Shown piece by piece: positions 32,193 to 42,974 of a stretch of 64,000 nt of DNA; position 1 is the first letter of the stretch, and the number at the start of each line of letters is the position of its first letter. A program made the position numbers and the translations under genes. Origin of the DNA: Alentia gelatinosa (Eukaryota > Annelida > Polychaeta > Phyllodocida > Polynoidae); NCBI GenBank assembly GCA_950022655.1, contig OX465583.1:64260306-64324305 (forward strand), written 5' to 3'. The notes beneath the pieces are model-generated. The model saw only the letters and a list, made by a program, of their open reading frames with translations, ran no database searches and was not told where the DNA came from.

Positions 32193-33080
32193 ATGGGGGT
32201 ACGGGAGCTTTGAGCGAGCTGATTGCAATTGAACAGGTGCAGGTGTGCATGTAAATGAGACGAGTATATAAGTTAATATATGGATATGAAACGTGCAGGA
32301 TTCATGGACGTTTCGCCGCTCTGAGGCTAACCGTTGGAGTCTCACCACGCCTCCCGTTGACCATGGTGGTAATTACCTATATGCGACTATAACACGCCGA
32401 TTCTTTACTAATTTTTCATACGGCAAAGGAATAGCATTGCTCACTGAGGATATGAATTATTCATAAACTGCAAGTCTCAAATTTGCGGAGAAAAACGGGA
32501 GCCCACCTGTAGGGCCCTATCTGTGGCCGGGTATACGCTGGGCCCGGAATCATCCCCTGCATGGCGCCCAATGTCTACCGGCGCCCACAGATTGGCATCG
32601 GGTTAAGGACCAGACAGCGGCGGGCGGGTGGGTGGGTGGAGGGAGGGGAGGGAAGGGCGGCGTGGGGGTACCTTAGACCCTGGAGGTCAGGGTGGCGCGA
32701 ACCCGCCCCGCCCCACCCCCTCCCGTGTCAAGGCCCAGGGCGGCGGCCACCCCCGCCTCCGTCAGAAACGTCCCGGGCTCAAAGTGAAAACCATCACTGC
32801 CATCAAATTGGAGGGTCAGGCAGGGCCCCGGACCTTTGCGTGGTGTCATCACCCCACAATTTGGTTAAACCAGTTATTGGGTCCCAGGGGCGGGCACGGT
32901 TCAAAGGCGGGCGAATAAAAGGTCTGCAAGGCGCGAGATCTGCGCCCACGATAAGTCTCCGGGGTCAGGCTTCTTCAATGGCCGGGTCTGGCGTGGTCAA
33001 TTTGGGCCGGGCCGGGTCGGAACCTTTGTAGCGCCGGGGCCGTGGGGGTCACTCGCCCCCCGGCCACGCTCGCCGAATTT
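32193..33080. other. unique DNA and GC-rich block
   Basis: GC-rich and CpG-containing from about 32490 with GGGTGGGTGGAGGGAGGGGA at 32629, a G-quadruplex candidate on the plus strand. Overlapping GC-driven frames, no gene recognised. Confidence 0.5.
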
Positions 33081-34315
33081 CGAGGATGAGGAATTTTCAA
33101 TGTCAAGGGGGGTGAAAAAAAAAATGCCGCATGACACCCAATTTGCGTTTCCCTCCGCGCGAAAGATGAGAATGTGTTCATTGGTAATGATGGCCGACTG
33201 GGAGCGGCGGGGAGAGGAGGGTGCGAAAATAGGGTAGGGAGGGGCCGGGGCAGAGATGGTTAAACACATACTTATACTTATTGTGCCCAGCCAGCCGTGA
33301 CCACACACTGCAGGTGTGTAAATAGAAATCTTCCCGGAAGCCCTAGAGATGGCCACTAAAGGATATGTCGCCAAGGGCAGCCTGTGTTAGCACAATGTCT
33401 CACATACACCAGGATGGGGTTTCAAAAATGTTCTAAAGAAGTCTGTGGTCGCGGAAATCGCTTATCTTCTTAGTGTCGGCGGCTTATATTTCAGAACCAA
33501 AGTTTGGAAACCTATCTGAGTAAATAGTCCTTTGACCACGACAAGTTACCGGGTGTCTTCTTTCAAAATGTTTGGCGCCAATAGAGAATTTTTGAATTTG
33601 TATTAAGTTGTCTCTACCCGTGAAAAAGTTCACCTTTGATTTTTTTTTTAGTTCGGAAATTTGTTAATCTGAATGAGTTGTTTACTATAGAAAAGTTTAC
33701 ATTTATTCAATGCTGAGGGTTCTTCTATACTAGTTCCCGAGTTCGATTTTACTGTATAAAATATTAAAATTCAAAATTCCATATTCACGGTATGAAAATC
33801 CCATTCGTACTCTACCAGTGTTCATTTTCGCTTTCTCACAATATATGTTTTATTTGTATATACCTATGCACGAATGTCTCACTTTTACTGACCAGGAGTA
33901 CGGGTTCCGTTCGTCTCTGAGTGATGAAACCATATTTATACGTCCCTCCGTACCACATGTACACAATAAAATTGTGTTTAAAAAAAATTATTTACAGGTA
34001 TATGTTAATAAGGAAACATAGTGAGCGCGTCTGAATTACATCTATGTCCGAAATATTCACCTCGTTCTTCGAACTCGGTGAATATTTTCGACCGAAACAA
34101 CTCGAAACAGATTGCATTCAGGTACACTAACCATGTCTCCATATAATAAGATGTTTTGTTTGGCGCCATTTTATCTCTGACAATATCATTTATGTTCAAT
34201 TGCAGAAGACAACCGTGTATTTGCATGCGGCAATGGCAACAGCGGGCAGTAAGTAAAATCTGAATATTATTTAAAAAGGAAATGTTGTTGATGACACCTG
34301 TGGCATTCCAGAGAA
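33081..34315. other. AT-rich unique DNA with one hairpin
   Basis: AAATATTCACCTCGTTCTTC (34051) folds with GAACTCGGTGAATATTT, a stem of about 18 bases. Otherwise no gene or repeat recognised. Confidence 0.45.
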
Positions 34316-34692
34316 AAACTAAGAGCAAATGATCTGTTCATCATTGACGAGTAAGAATATAGATAAATAACAATTAAAAGGTTTGGGATTTATTCAGTCT
34401 ATGGATCGTTATCTGTAACCCACTTGCACCCAGTGATCTCTTTTTTTTTGCAACTGCCTCAGTCTAGGATACAAACATCAAACACTAGTAGGTTAATGAG
34501 GTATTTTGGTCTCAAGTGATTGATTATGGTAGCGGGTACACTTCTAAGACCTTGAGACATTTCGCAATACCACAGTGAATAGCGCATAACTAGCGAAGGG
34601 ATAGTTTTTCTGCAGCAAGCTGGAAGTCCGTGTGGGCACTCTAACCTTATAGTGGGCACTCAAGCATAGTGGTTGCAAACATGCTCTAAAAA
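34316..34692 (+). repeat. dispersed repeat E (copy 1)
   Basis: Order: AACTAAGAGCAAATG, TTCATCATTGA, AACAATTAAAAGGTTTGG, CAGTCTATGGAT, TGTAACCCACTTGCACCCAG, TGCAACTGCCT, GGTTAATGAGGTATTTTGGT, CTCAAGTGATTG, TTGAGACAT, GATAGTTTTTCTGCAGC, ending ACATGCTCTAAAAA. It has no inverted arms, unlike the other families. Copies at 36835, 39507 and 42579 share this order and orientation. Confidence 0.9.
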
Positions 34693-35010
34693 CCAGGTTA
34701 CATATCATCCGACAGTATGAAAGAATGAAAGACGTGTGAACATTGCTCTGTTCTTTGACAAGGTCCAATTGGAAAGAAATGCTAGTTATTTCAAAACAGT
34801 TTCTCGTTAGGCATGTGAATATCCTTCATATGATGTTGAATATAACTTTTCTCCTTGGCTGCTGGTATGCCTCCTGCAATACGGTCCGTAACCTGATGAA
34901 AATGCTGGCATAGATCTATATTTTATGTTAGTGGCTCACATTAGACCAGGTGCCTACCATTCTTACATATGGCAAGATTTTAATAATATTTCTGTAGGGC
35001 ACGTAGCTTT
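34693..35010. other. unique DNA
   Basis: No gene or repeat recognised. Confidence 0.4.
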
Positions 35011-35709
35011 TGTGTTATGGAGGCAGCCATCCTGCCTACCACGCGAAACAAAACATCAGGTGGCAAGTCCAGTTATCAATGCATTTGATTAAAAATATGT
35101 TTTTTGGCTTTCCATAGAGGGGTTTTAGCCTCGTCTCATGACAACAGATAATAGTGGTTGACCCCTGACTACATGGGGACTATCTTGCAATTTCTTGGTA
35201 TATAATGGCAGAACTTGCAATCACTCTGTGCCATATTTGTGTAGAACTGCATCGAAAATCGTACAAATGCACAATACTCCACGTCATGGGAATCTATGCT
35301 GTTTACAGAACTCGGCCTAAGGCCTCAGTCCGTAATAACAACCACTACCCATCTCATTTTGTAGCATGTATAGCATGGTCAGGTCGTTCTATATCAATAT
35401 GTTATAGGTCAGCCATTCGAAGCAGTGAGATGGGGTTGACGGCTATAGTATTAGATAGTAGAGTTAGCTTGTACAGCCTGGTCAGGTCGTTCTGGTGTAG
35501 GGAACAGAGTGATTGCTAGTTATTCCGTCATCTGCCAGGAAATCGTAAGATAGCGCCATTGTAGTGGAGGCGGGGGGGAAACCACTATCATCAGCTGTTA
35601 TAATCTATACATAATTTTGAGACGAGGCTAAAATTCCTCCATTGATAATTTGTCCACCACCTGGTGTTTTCTATGGCGTCGGGGGCAAGATGGCTGCTTC
35701 CATAGCGCA
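35011..35709. mobile_element. long inverted-repeat element P with A nested inside
   Basis: Arms of about 190-200 bases: 35011-35213 (ATGGAGGCAGCCATCCTGCC, CATCAGGTGG, TTTTAGCCTCGTCTCA, GATAATAGTGGTT) against the complement at 35523-35709. Between them sit an A-family copy and one unit of the array that continues to the right. No transposase. Confidence 0.88.
35195..35400 (+). mobile_element. foldback element, family A (copy 4, diverged)
   Basis: The right arm is clear (ACCCATCTCATTTTGTAGCA, TGTATAGCATGGTCAGGTCG, TTCTATATCA). The left arm is eroded (CACTCTGTGCCATATTTGTG). It lies inside element P. Confidence 0.75.
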
Positions 35710-35728
35710 ATAGCTATATGGCCTATAG

Positions 35729-36460
35729 CATTACACACTAGGGTTGGCATGCACAGCATGGTCAGCTTGTGCTATATCAACATGTTATAGATACACTGTT
35801 AGAAGCTGTGAGATCGATTTGACTGGTATAGAATTAGACAGTAGGGTCAGCATGTACAGCATGGTCAGGTCGTTCTGGTATTAAGAAAGAAGCTGATGAG
35901 TGTTTGGTCTGTGTCCTCGTTCGCCATCGAGTTTGGAGTGCGCAGTAATATGAACGAGGGCGATAGCCGAATCAATATTCTGAAGCACTCCAAACGAGAT
36001 GGCGAATGGGGACTCAAACCAAACACGAAAATATTTCTGATTTTACCTTAGCCTGGAAATATTTATTTGTTTATCATTAGGGTCAGCATGTAGATTAGGG
36101 TCATGTCGCTCTATATAGACATGTTATAGGTATGCTATTGGAAGCACTGAGTTGGGATTGACTGGTATATTATGATACAGCAGGGTCAGGCCATTCTGGG
36201 TCAGCATGTACGGCATGGTCAGATCGCTCTAGTATAGCATTAGAAAGCAGGGTCAACATGCACAGCATGGTCAGGTCGTTCTGGTATAGCATTAGACAGC
36301 AGGGTCAGCTTGTTCTATATCAATATGTCACAGATACACTGTTAGAAGCAGTGAGATGGGTTTGATTGGTATAGCATTAGACAGTAGGGTCAGCCTGTTA
36401 AGCATGGTCAGGTCGTTCTGGTGTAGAATTAGACAGTAGGGTCAGGTAGTCAGACCGATG
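35729..36460 (+). repeat. degenerate array built from an A-type terminus
   Basis: Units of roughly 120-150 bases repeat: CATGTACAGCATGGTCAGGT, CGTTCT, ATATCAATATGTTATAG, TACACTGTTAGAAGCAGTGA, GATGGGTTTGA, TGGTATAGCATTAGACAGTA, GGGTCAGC. The first words are the outer end of family A. The array is interrupted by H at 35888-36080, and one unit lies inside P (35360-35505). Confidence 0.85.
35888..36080 (-). mobile_element. foldback element, family H (copy 3) inside the array
   Basis: GTGTTTGGTCTGTGTCCTCG, TCGCCATCGAGTTTGGAGTG and apex AACGAGGGCGATAGCCGAAT (35953-35972) pair with CACTCCAAACGAGATGGCGA. The tail end is shortened to TTTTACCTTAGCCTGGAAAT. Minus orientation relative to copies at 25108 and 37628. 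Confidence 0.88.
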
Positions 36461-36579
36461 TTCGTGTCCAGACTGGCGGATGATAATTGCCTGTCAATGC
36501 TGGTGTTCTCTGAGCTGCTACGTGTCAGGCTGGCCTTCCTCTGGAGCCATCCGGCAAGGAGTCTTATTGACCGACCCTG

Positions 36580-36783
36580 GGTCCCGTTTAATAATCTAGG
36601 ATCGTATATGTAGACCCTATTCTGTATACCATAGAGACCCAGGGACGATATGGGTCAACTTTATTCAGCACTTATAGCTGACCTCATGGACAGCTAAGGC
36701 TGTCTTAGTGTATGAACTTAAATCAAACGACAATCCTTGCACGAGGGGGTCTACATATGTGAGCCTAGATTATTCAATGGGCC
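36580..36783. mobile_element. inverted-repeat element, family D (copy 3)
   Basis: TAATAATCTAGGATCGTATA, TGTAGACCC against GGGGTCTACATATGTGAGCC, TAGATTATT. The interior has CAACTTTATTCAGCACTTA, matching copy 4 closely. Confidence 0.92.
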
Positions 36784-36834
36784 TCTGGATCTCGTAAAAC
36801 CTGGAGTGAGTGTGGGGCAGGCTTCTGAGGGTGT

Positions 36835-37170
36835 ATTCATCATTGATGCATAAGCATAAGAATTCTAAAAATAATTCCAAGTAAAAGGTTTGGGTTGTAT
36901 ATTCAGGCTATGGGTCATTTGATCCAACCCACTTGCACACCCAGTCAACTTGCTTCTACAACTGCCTGTCTAGGATCCAAATGTATCAAGCACCAGTGGG
37001 TTAATGAGGTATTTTGGTCTCTAGTGATCGGTCAAGGTCAGCTCGGCAAGCCTCTAAGACACTGAGACATTGGCCCTCTGCTCCTTTCCCAATGTCACTG
37101 TGTTAGCACGCAGATGGTGAGGGGATAGGTTTTTGCAGCCAGCTCAACGTCTATGTGGCCATTCTAAAAT
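36835..37170 (+). repeat. dispersed repeat E (copy 2)
   Basis: CATCATTGATGCATAAGC, AGTAAAAGGTTTGGGTTG, CCAACCCACTTGCACACCCA, CTAGGATCCAAATGTATCAA, GTTAATGAGGTATTTTGGTC and CACTGAGACATTGG in the order of copy 1. The left end is shortened. Confidence 0.9.
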
Positions 37171-37204
37171 TAATTTGTATGAGTGTGTGGCCTACGCTAA
37201 ATAA

Positions 37205-37262
37205 AGAACTAGAGCGAAACTCATCAGGGGAAGTTAAGCCTACAACTACAAATCTCACCCTA
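37205..37262 (+). repeat. 60-bp direct duplicate (with 38100-38158)
   Basis: GAACTAGAGCGAAACTCATC..AACTACAAATCTCACCCTAT here is matched by AAACTAGAGCGCCACTCATA..AACTTCATATCTCACCCTAT at 38100-38158, 895 bases away, on either side of the Q fragment and the H element. Confidence 0.75.
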
Positions 37263-37385
37263 TATTTTCCATGGTATACAAAGTACCCATTGAGATTGTA
37301 TGGGGACTCAGTAAACCACTAGCCATTGATTAAAAACTGTCAGATACCATAACCATGGTATACAGATTTGAGCAAAGAAATAGCC
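37262..37385 (+). mobile_element. family Q arm (copy 2, solo)
   Basis: TTCCATGGTATACAAAGTAC, CCATTGAGATTGTATGGGGA, CTCAGTAAACCACTAGCCAT and GTCAGATACCATAACCATGG match the left arm at 21660. No partner arm follows. Confidence 0.85.
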
Positions 37386-37627
37386 CCTATGTTAACCAGA
37401 CAGGAGGGTTCTGCAGACCTTTTTCATGAATAGTATCTTAAAGTAAGGGCAACGTTATTGACGATAAACCTGTATAGGTCCCAAATTATACTTTCATAAT
37501 CAGGATTTGATATTCAAGATATGGACAACAGTACAAAGACAAAATCAAGGATAAACTTATTGGTCTCTTATGACAGTGATATAGACATGATGGAACTTAA
37601 ACATCCGGGAGAATATGTATTTATGTC

Positions 37628-37930
37628 CTGTGCTTATCTTAGCCTGGTATAAACGTCCATGGGCTCAACATAAGGAAGTCATACTCAATAGGCTTGCGAG
37701 TACGGTAACACATACTCAATGGGTGATAAACAGATACATATTGTCAGGCTAAGATAAAATCAGAAACATATTTGTGCTTGGACTGAGTCCCCATTCGCCT
37801 TAGAGTTTGGAGTGCTTTTGAATATTCATTCGACTATGACTTCGCTCATATTACTGCGGACTCCAAACTCGATGGTGTACGAGGACACAGGAAAAACACT
37901 TATCAATTTCCTTCTTGGTATTTGTCCTTG
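37628..37930 (+). mobile_element. foldback element, family H (copy 2)
   Basis: Near full match to 25108-25385: TTAGCCTGGTATAAACGTCC tail, GGCTAAGATAAAATCAGAAA joint, GCCTTAGAGTTTGGAGTGCT arm, apex CATTCGACTATGACTTCGCT, ACTCCAAACTCGATGG arm. Both copies carry the sub-word GGCTTGCGAGTACGGTA in the tail. Confidence 0.92.
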
Positions 37931-39506
37931 CATCATAATACTTAAGGACACTATAATATTATGTGGAAGATCGTCTGAAAGACGAACATTATCATGTGCA
38001 AATAAACACATGTTTAAAAAAAGGCAAAGAATCATTGTGAGAAGAACTTGATCAGGTTAGTAAATGGTTGTGCATGTTTAACTGATATATTGATATAAAA
38101 AAACTAGAGCGCCACTCATATCAGAAGGAGGTAAACTTACAACTTCATATCTCACCCTATGATGAATACGAGAATGCCATGAGAACACCTTAATTGCACT
38201 GTGTTGACTTTTTACCCACCTAATGTTATCATTCTATCTAACCATACCATTTTTTTCCCCATTTAGAAGACCCAATCACACATTCACTATTCTCAGTATC
38301 CTTTTTTATGTTTACTATAAATACAAATAATACCAGGCGGATCGATGGCATTGCCTCTCGTAGTATTTACTCATTCTGCTGCCCTGGAGCTGCTCGGAGC
38401 TGCTCGGAGCTGCTCGGAGACTTTCCTGACCTGGTCTCTTCACGCGCGTGTTGGAGAAGCACGCAGTTCCCAGGTTACCTGGGTACTGTGATGGTGAGCA
38501 GGCCTTGCCACCTTATTTATTTATTACTCCTAAGTGCTTGGAGTCATCAATAAGGCAGCACACCTAATTGCTGCATGTTGTGGTCGACTGTACTTATCTG
38601 AATAACTACAAGGTATCTTGACGTTCTGCCCAGCGTTTAGCGGGTAGACAAAGAGGGCGTGACTTGGGAGGCGGCGGAGACTTGAAAACAACTGGGCTTA
38701 AGTGTGTTATACTGCTTTCACCTATGTCAATCTAATCAGGTTCAAATCTGATCATCTCGTTTGGAGCATTTAAGAGAAAATGATATTTTAGTGAAACGTA
38801 TATTCACCTTGATGGAACGTCCTATCGTTTTTCCTTCGATACAAATATTTGACGAGTTAGCCTCGTATAGAAATTGAAATTTTTGTTGTTGTATTTTCAA
38901 TACATGTACTCATAATATCAATCTATAGTTTTCGATATAAGATTTGAAGTCCTTATCATGTTTTTATGTAACGCCAGCACCACTACATCATAATGTGGTC
39001 ATCATCTTAACCAATCAGAATATCTATTTGAAGTATGCTTGTATTTTTTCATACCAGTACAGTACAGTACATATTAGTGTACTGGTCGCCAGGTTATTTT
39101 AATTACTTGACCCAATATTCGGTAATACTATCCTGTGATCTGCCAAGCCACAGGTCAGCTTGAGGCTGGAAAGAACCAAGGGCCTTTCAATCCAAACCAG
39201 GACTCAAACATATACAGTAAATCATTTTTCATTCACCATAACATGTTGTTTCTCTACCAAGCCAAAACTAGGTAACTCACAGGCAGGCCATTTACAATCA
39301 ACCAAAGCTGAATAACCCTGACCCGACTACTGAAAGAGTAAGGAAAAGTCCGCACTCAGTGAAAAACAAGGTATGCTCCTCTCTCGAGAAGCATGATGAC
39401 TGATCTGCTGGGCTAGCTGTGACCCTGACCATATACAGTCAGGTTACATAACAAGAGTCGACCCTGTAGCCAGGGGCAGATGCGACACATCCACTACCTA
39501 GAAACA
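37931..39506. other. unique DNA
   Basis: Holds the second 60-bp duplicate (38100-38158) and a 10-base tandem GGAGCTGCTC three times at 38386-38415. No gene recognised in 1.5 kb. Confidence 0.45.
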
Positions 39507-39891
39507 AACTAGGAGCAAATAGTATGTTCATCAACCATGAATGTGCGTGCATGAATAACAGCAAAAAGGTTTTGGTAGCCTTCAGTTAATGGATAGTTTT
39601 CTGTAACCCACTTGCACCCAGTCAACTTGCCATTTCTTCAACTGCCTGAGCCTAGGATCCAAATATATTAAGCACCAATGGGTCTTGAGGTAGTTTGGTC
39701 TTGAGTGATTGGTCTTTGTCATCTGGACACGCTTCAAATACACTGAGACACTGGCTCCCTGCTCTGTTCTCACTATCACAGTAAATAGCATGCAGATAAT
39801 GGAGGGATAGTTTTCTTGAAGCAGGCTGGAAATTCACTGTGACCACTCTAACCTCTAGGCGATGTATATAGCGCATGCAAGCACGCTCTAA
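39507..39891 (+). repeat. dispersed repeat E (copy 3)
   Basis: Full-length match to copy 4. Minus-strand frames through it encode CDSENRAGSQCLSVFEACP, similar to CDSGKGAGCQCLRVFEACP in copy 4. This may be a decayed coding remnant of a transposable element or chance conservation of related DNA. Confidence 0.9.
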
Positions 39892-40024
39892 CAAACCATC
39901 TCTCGACCCCCACGCTGGTATAGATAAAATACCAAAAACTGCAGCAGAGGTTGTTATCGCTAATATTTCTGGCATAGGTACATTAACCTAGCTTTATCTT
40001 GTTGAATGTGGTTGATATAAAGGT

Positions 40025-40312
40025 GATTATCATGAAACATCACGAAATTTCATATGATTGTTTATATGGCATGAGTTGTCTTCACGGAATGATATCACGA
40101 AGCGGACCTGAGTGATTTCTGTAGCGGAAGACAATGAATGGCATATGAACAATTATATGAAACTGAGTGATGTTTAGATTTGATCCTACCCTGTCATATG
40201 TTTTCAACTTCATATGTCACCAGTGGCATATAAATATTTTATGCCATAACCGTGGCATACACTCAAACCATGTTAAGTCTATGGAGATTTATATGAGGGG
40301 TAGGATAAAAAC
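40025..40312 (+). mobile_element. foldback element, family C (copy 2)
   Basis: Head: GAAATTTCATATGATTGTTT, ATGGCATGAGTTGTCTTC pairs with GAAGACAATGAATGGCATAT, GAACAATTATATGAAA. Tail: GATTTGATCCTACCCTGTCA through ATATGAGGGGTAGGATAAAA. Confidence 0.92.
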
Positions 40313-41469
40313 CTGCTCTCAAGTCCTTAAAACATTGTTTGACCATCGAGGGAGTCGTCATAGAGAGCAAGTAAGATGAATATCTGCTGCTCCAGCTGTC
40401 AGTAATTCCCTTTACAGGTGGCTCTCTGGATCTCCTCCATCTTGATTTGCTGGAGAAGGTATACGGTTAACACAACCAATCAGTCATCACCTTGTAATTT
40501 ACCACTCTCAGCAAAATCCATTTTTCTTGTGCTGTCGCCAGGAAGAGAAATGTATCATGTGCTGACCTGTAATTCCCCAGGTCACCACCAGGGGCATAGG
40601 GCGAGCAGATGAGACGGAGTTTACGACATTCTAAAGTGACCACCGGTACCCGATACAATTGGGAGGTTAATGCGCTGGTCGCCAGGGGTCTCTGCCTCTT
40701 TCCTGTGGGCAGCTTAGCTCCGCCAGGTCGAGACTTATCATCGGGATCGAGCAGCGAATGCCTTCGCGGCTGAGGTGACATGTTAGTGAGCGATAATAGA
40801 GGCAGAAGTCAGGTTAAGTAGCATTAGCCGTTCGTTAGGCGGTTTGATCTGGTTGTCGGAGCGTGCCCGGTGCCGATTAGTGATGACTTACGGCGGGCCG
40901 AGTCAGACGCAGGAAATTACAGGAAATATAAGCCTGATAGAAGCCGGCAGACGATTGGCTAGCGGCGGACAGCCCGTGTCTTGTAACGTGTCAACCCCGT
41001 GACACGAGGTTAAAGGTTGGCACCGCGTCCTTCCACGTGCGACACGTTATCGGCTTACTCAACGGGTACCGCGTGATTTTTGACTGTATTTAAAAACAAA
41101 CCGATCCTCTCCCTAACCAGATATTACCGATAGTCACCGAGTGAACGTACGCTCTCAATTCAGCGCCATATTGCTGGTGATGATAGTGTTTTTGATACTA
41201 CAAAAGGCGGTTAATTAACTTATGTATATTGATGACCCTGAGGGGGCGGGCGCCGGCTCGGAGGCTCAGTGCTGAGTGACAGGCGAATGGGGATCGGCCT
41301 TGGATCATTTCCTCCTGGGTGTCGCACACTGACACATGACCTTCACGATCAAAAGTCACTGCAGAGGGCGTAAGGCGAGTCTGGAAGGTCGGCTTAGACA
41401 CAGCATTAGCCGCGACCCGCCAACACTAGAGGACGACCAAGGTCATCTGCGACTCCAACGCTCACATCT
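40313..41469. other. unique DNA, partly GC-rich
   Basis: No repeat recognised. Mixed-composition DNA with frames on both strands (40418-40612 and 40467-40781) that lack domains. Confidence 0.4.
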
Positions 41470-41826
41470 AGTGTATTATTATTTACCATATACCCATGCT
41501 GTATATACTGTAAATACACACCGTTTCGGCATTTGACGTAGAAATACTGTACAGACCACTGGTCCGTACAGTATTATACGGACTACCTTGCCATACACAT
41601 TTATTAAGATATTGGTTGTTAAGCCAAATGAAATTGATTTAAAAAAATTAATTTCGGGTATATAGTAAATATATAATGTCCAACCATGCTTGTACAATTC
41701 ACAGGACTCGATGATAATTTACCGTTTGTACGGAACTCGGCATAAATACCTCGGTCCGTACAAACTGTAAATTACCATCTCATTCTGTGAATTGTACAGC
41801 ATGGTCAGGACGTTCTATATAATTAT
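41470..41826 (-). mobile_element. foldback element, family A (copy 5, full)
   Basis: Reverse of copy 1 including the tail: ATACCCATGCTGTATATACT first, AAGCCAAATGAAATTGATTT in the middle, then ACCATGCTTGTACAATTCAC and the closing arm GTGAATTGTACAGCATGGTC. Together with copies 1 and 6 it defines a length of about 320-360 bases. Confidence 0.93.
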
Positions 41827-42095
41827 TTTATACTTGTGTGCGAATATCTATCAAATACTGCCCGCTGCTAGGGGTGCAGTAATGATAATTTTCGTGTCCA
41901 CTGTGACTGTGACATAATAAGTCATTAAAATGGCATTTTTTCAATGATTAGAGGTATATAATAGCAAGCAAACGTACCATAGACGAAATGGTTCTCGTTC
42001 TCGGTCAATCATCTACTTTATACTGCCTTCCACCTATGGCGTCAGGTAGTTTGAAATTAACGACTGACCTCGAACAGGAACCGTTTTGTCCACAG

Positions 42096-42330
42096 AAAGG
42101 AAGATTCTTAATATTTTCACCCCATAGACTTAACATTGGGAACTCATACTCAATGCGAATTAAGTATTATGCTGAAAACTACTCAATGAAGGATTAGGTC
42201 ACGAATGTTAGACGATGAGTCAATGTGAGGGGTGAGATAGATTCAGAAACCTATGAGAGTTTACAGTCAGAGCTCGATCCCATCTCGTTTGAATCGCTAC
42301 GTAATTCACGCGGCTTTGCCTTGTGAGGTG
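42096..42330 (+). mobile_element. foldback element, family I (copy 3, tail plus half head)
   Basis: TTTTCACCCCATAGACTTAA, CATTGGGAACTCATACTCAA tail; GAGGGGTGAGATAGATTCAG joint; AAACCTATGAGAGTTTACAG, CCCATCTCGTTTGAATCGCT head arm and GTAATTCACGCGGCTTTGCC apex. The second head arm is lost. Confidence 0.85.
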
Positions 42331-42578
42331 AAAAGCTGTTCTATGTTGAAACACGTGACCTTCTCTAGATTTCTGAGCTGGTATCCAGTGGACAATAATA
42401 AGTGCTTGGGATACCAGCTGGGGAAATCCAAAACCTAGACAGAGGCAGAATTCACTCGAAAACTATCTCTATATAACACAATCATAAAGTAACGTTGTAT
42501 CGTCTTGTAATGGCGGAAGTAACAGGGTATATGTTTATTGAATATCTAATTGTATTATACATGTAAAGCGCATACGAG

Positions 42579-42974
42579 AACTAGGGGCAAATAGAATGTT
42601 CATCATTGATGCATGAGCGAACAATTATAAATGAATAACAATTAAAAGGTATTGGTTACATCCAGTCTATGGATGGCTTTCTGTAACCCACTTGCGCCCA
42701 TTTAACTTGCCATTTTTGCAACTGCCTAGTTCTAGGATCCAAATATATCGAGCACCAGTGGGTCAATGAGGCATTTTGGTCTCAAGTGATAGGTCATGGT
42801 AAGCTGGGCATGCCTCGAAAACCCTGAGACACTGGCACCCTGCTCCTTTCCCGCTATCACAGAGAACTGCACATAGATAGTGAGGGATACTTTTCTGGAA
42901 GCACGCTGAAAGTCTTATTTTATTACTCCAACCTTTAGGCAATGTATTTAGCGCATACAAGCACGCTCTAAAAA
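42579..42974 (+). repeat. dispersed repeat E (copy 4, longest)
   Basis: About 396 bases. TGTAAAGCGCATACGAG just before it (42561) resembles TGTATTTAGCGCATACAAG near its end (42943), suggesting a unit of about 382 bases that was once tandem or has direct terminal repeats. Confidence 0.9.

Noticed and set aside
38738..38750. GGTTCAAATCTG as a tRNA B-box
   Set aside because: No A-box, acceptor stem or anticodon arm can be placed around it.
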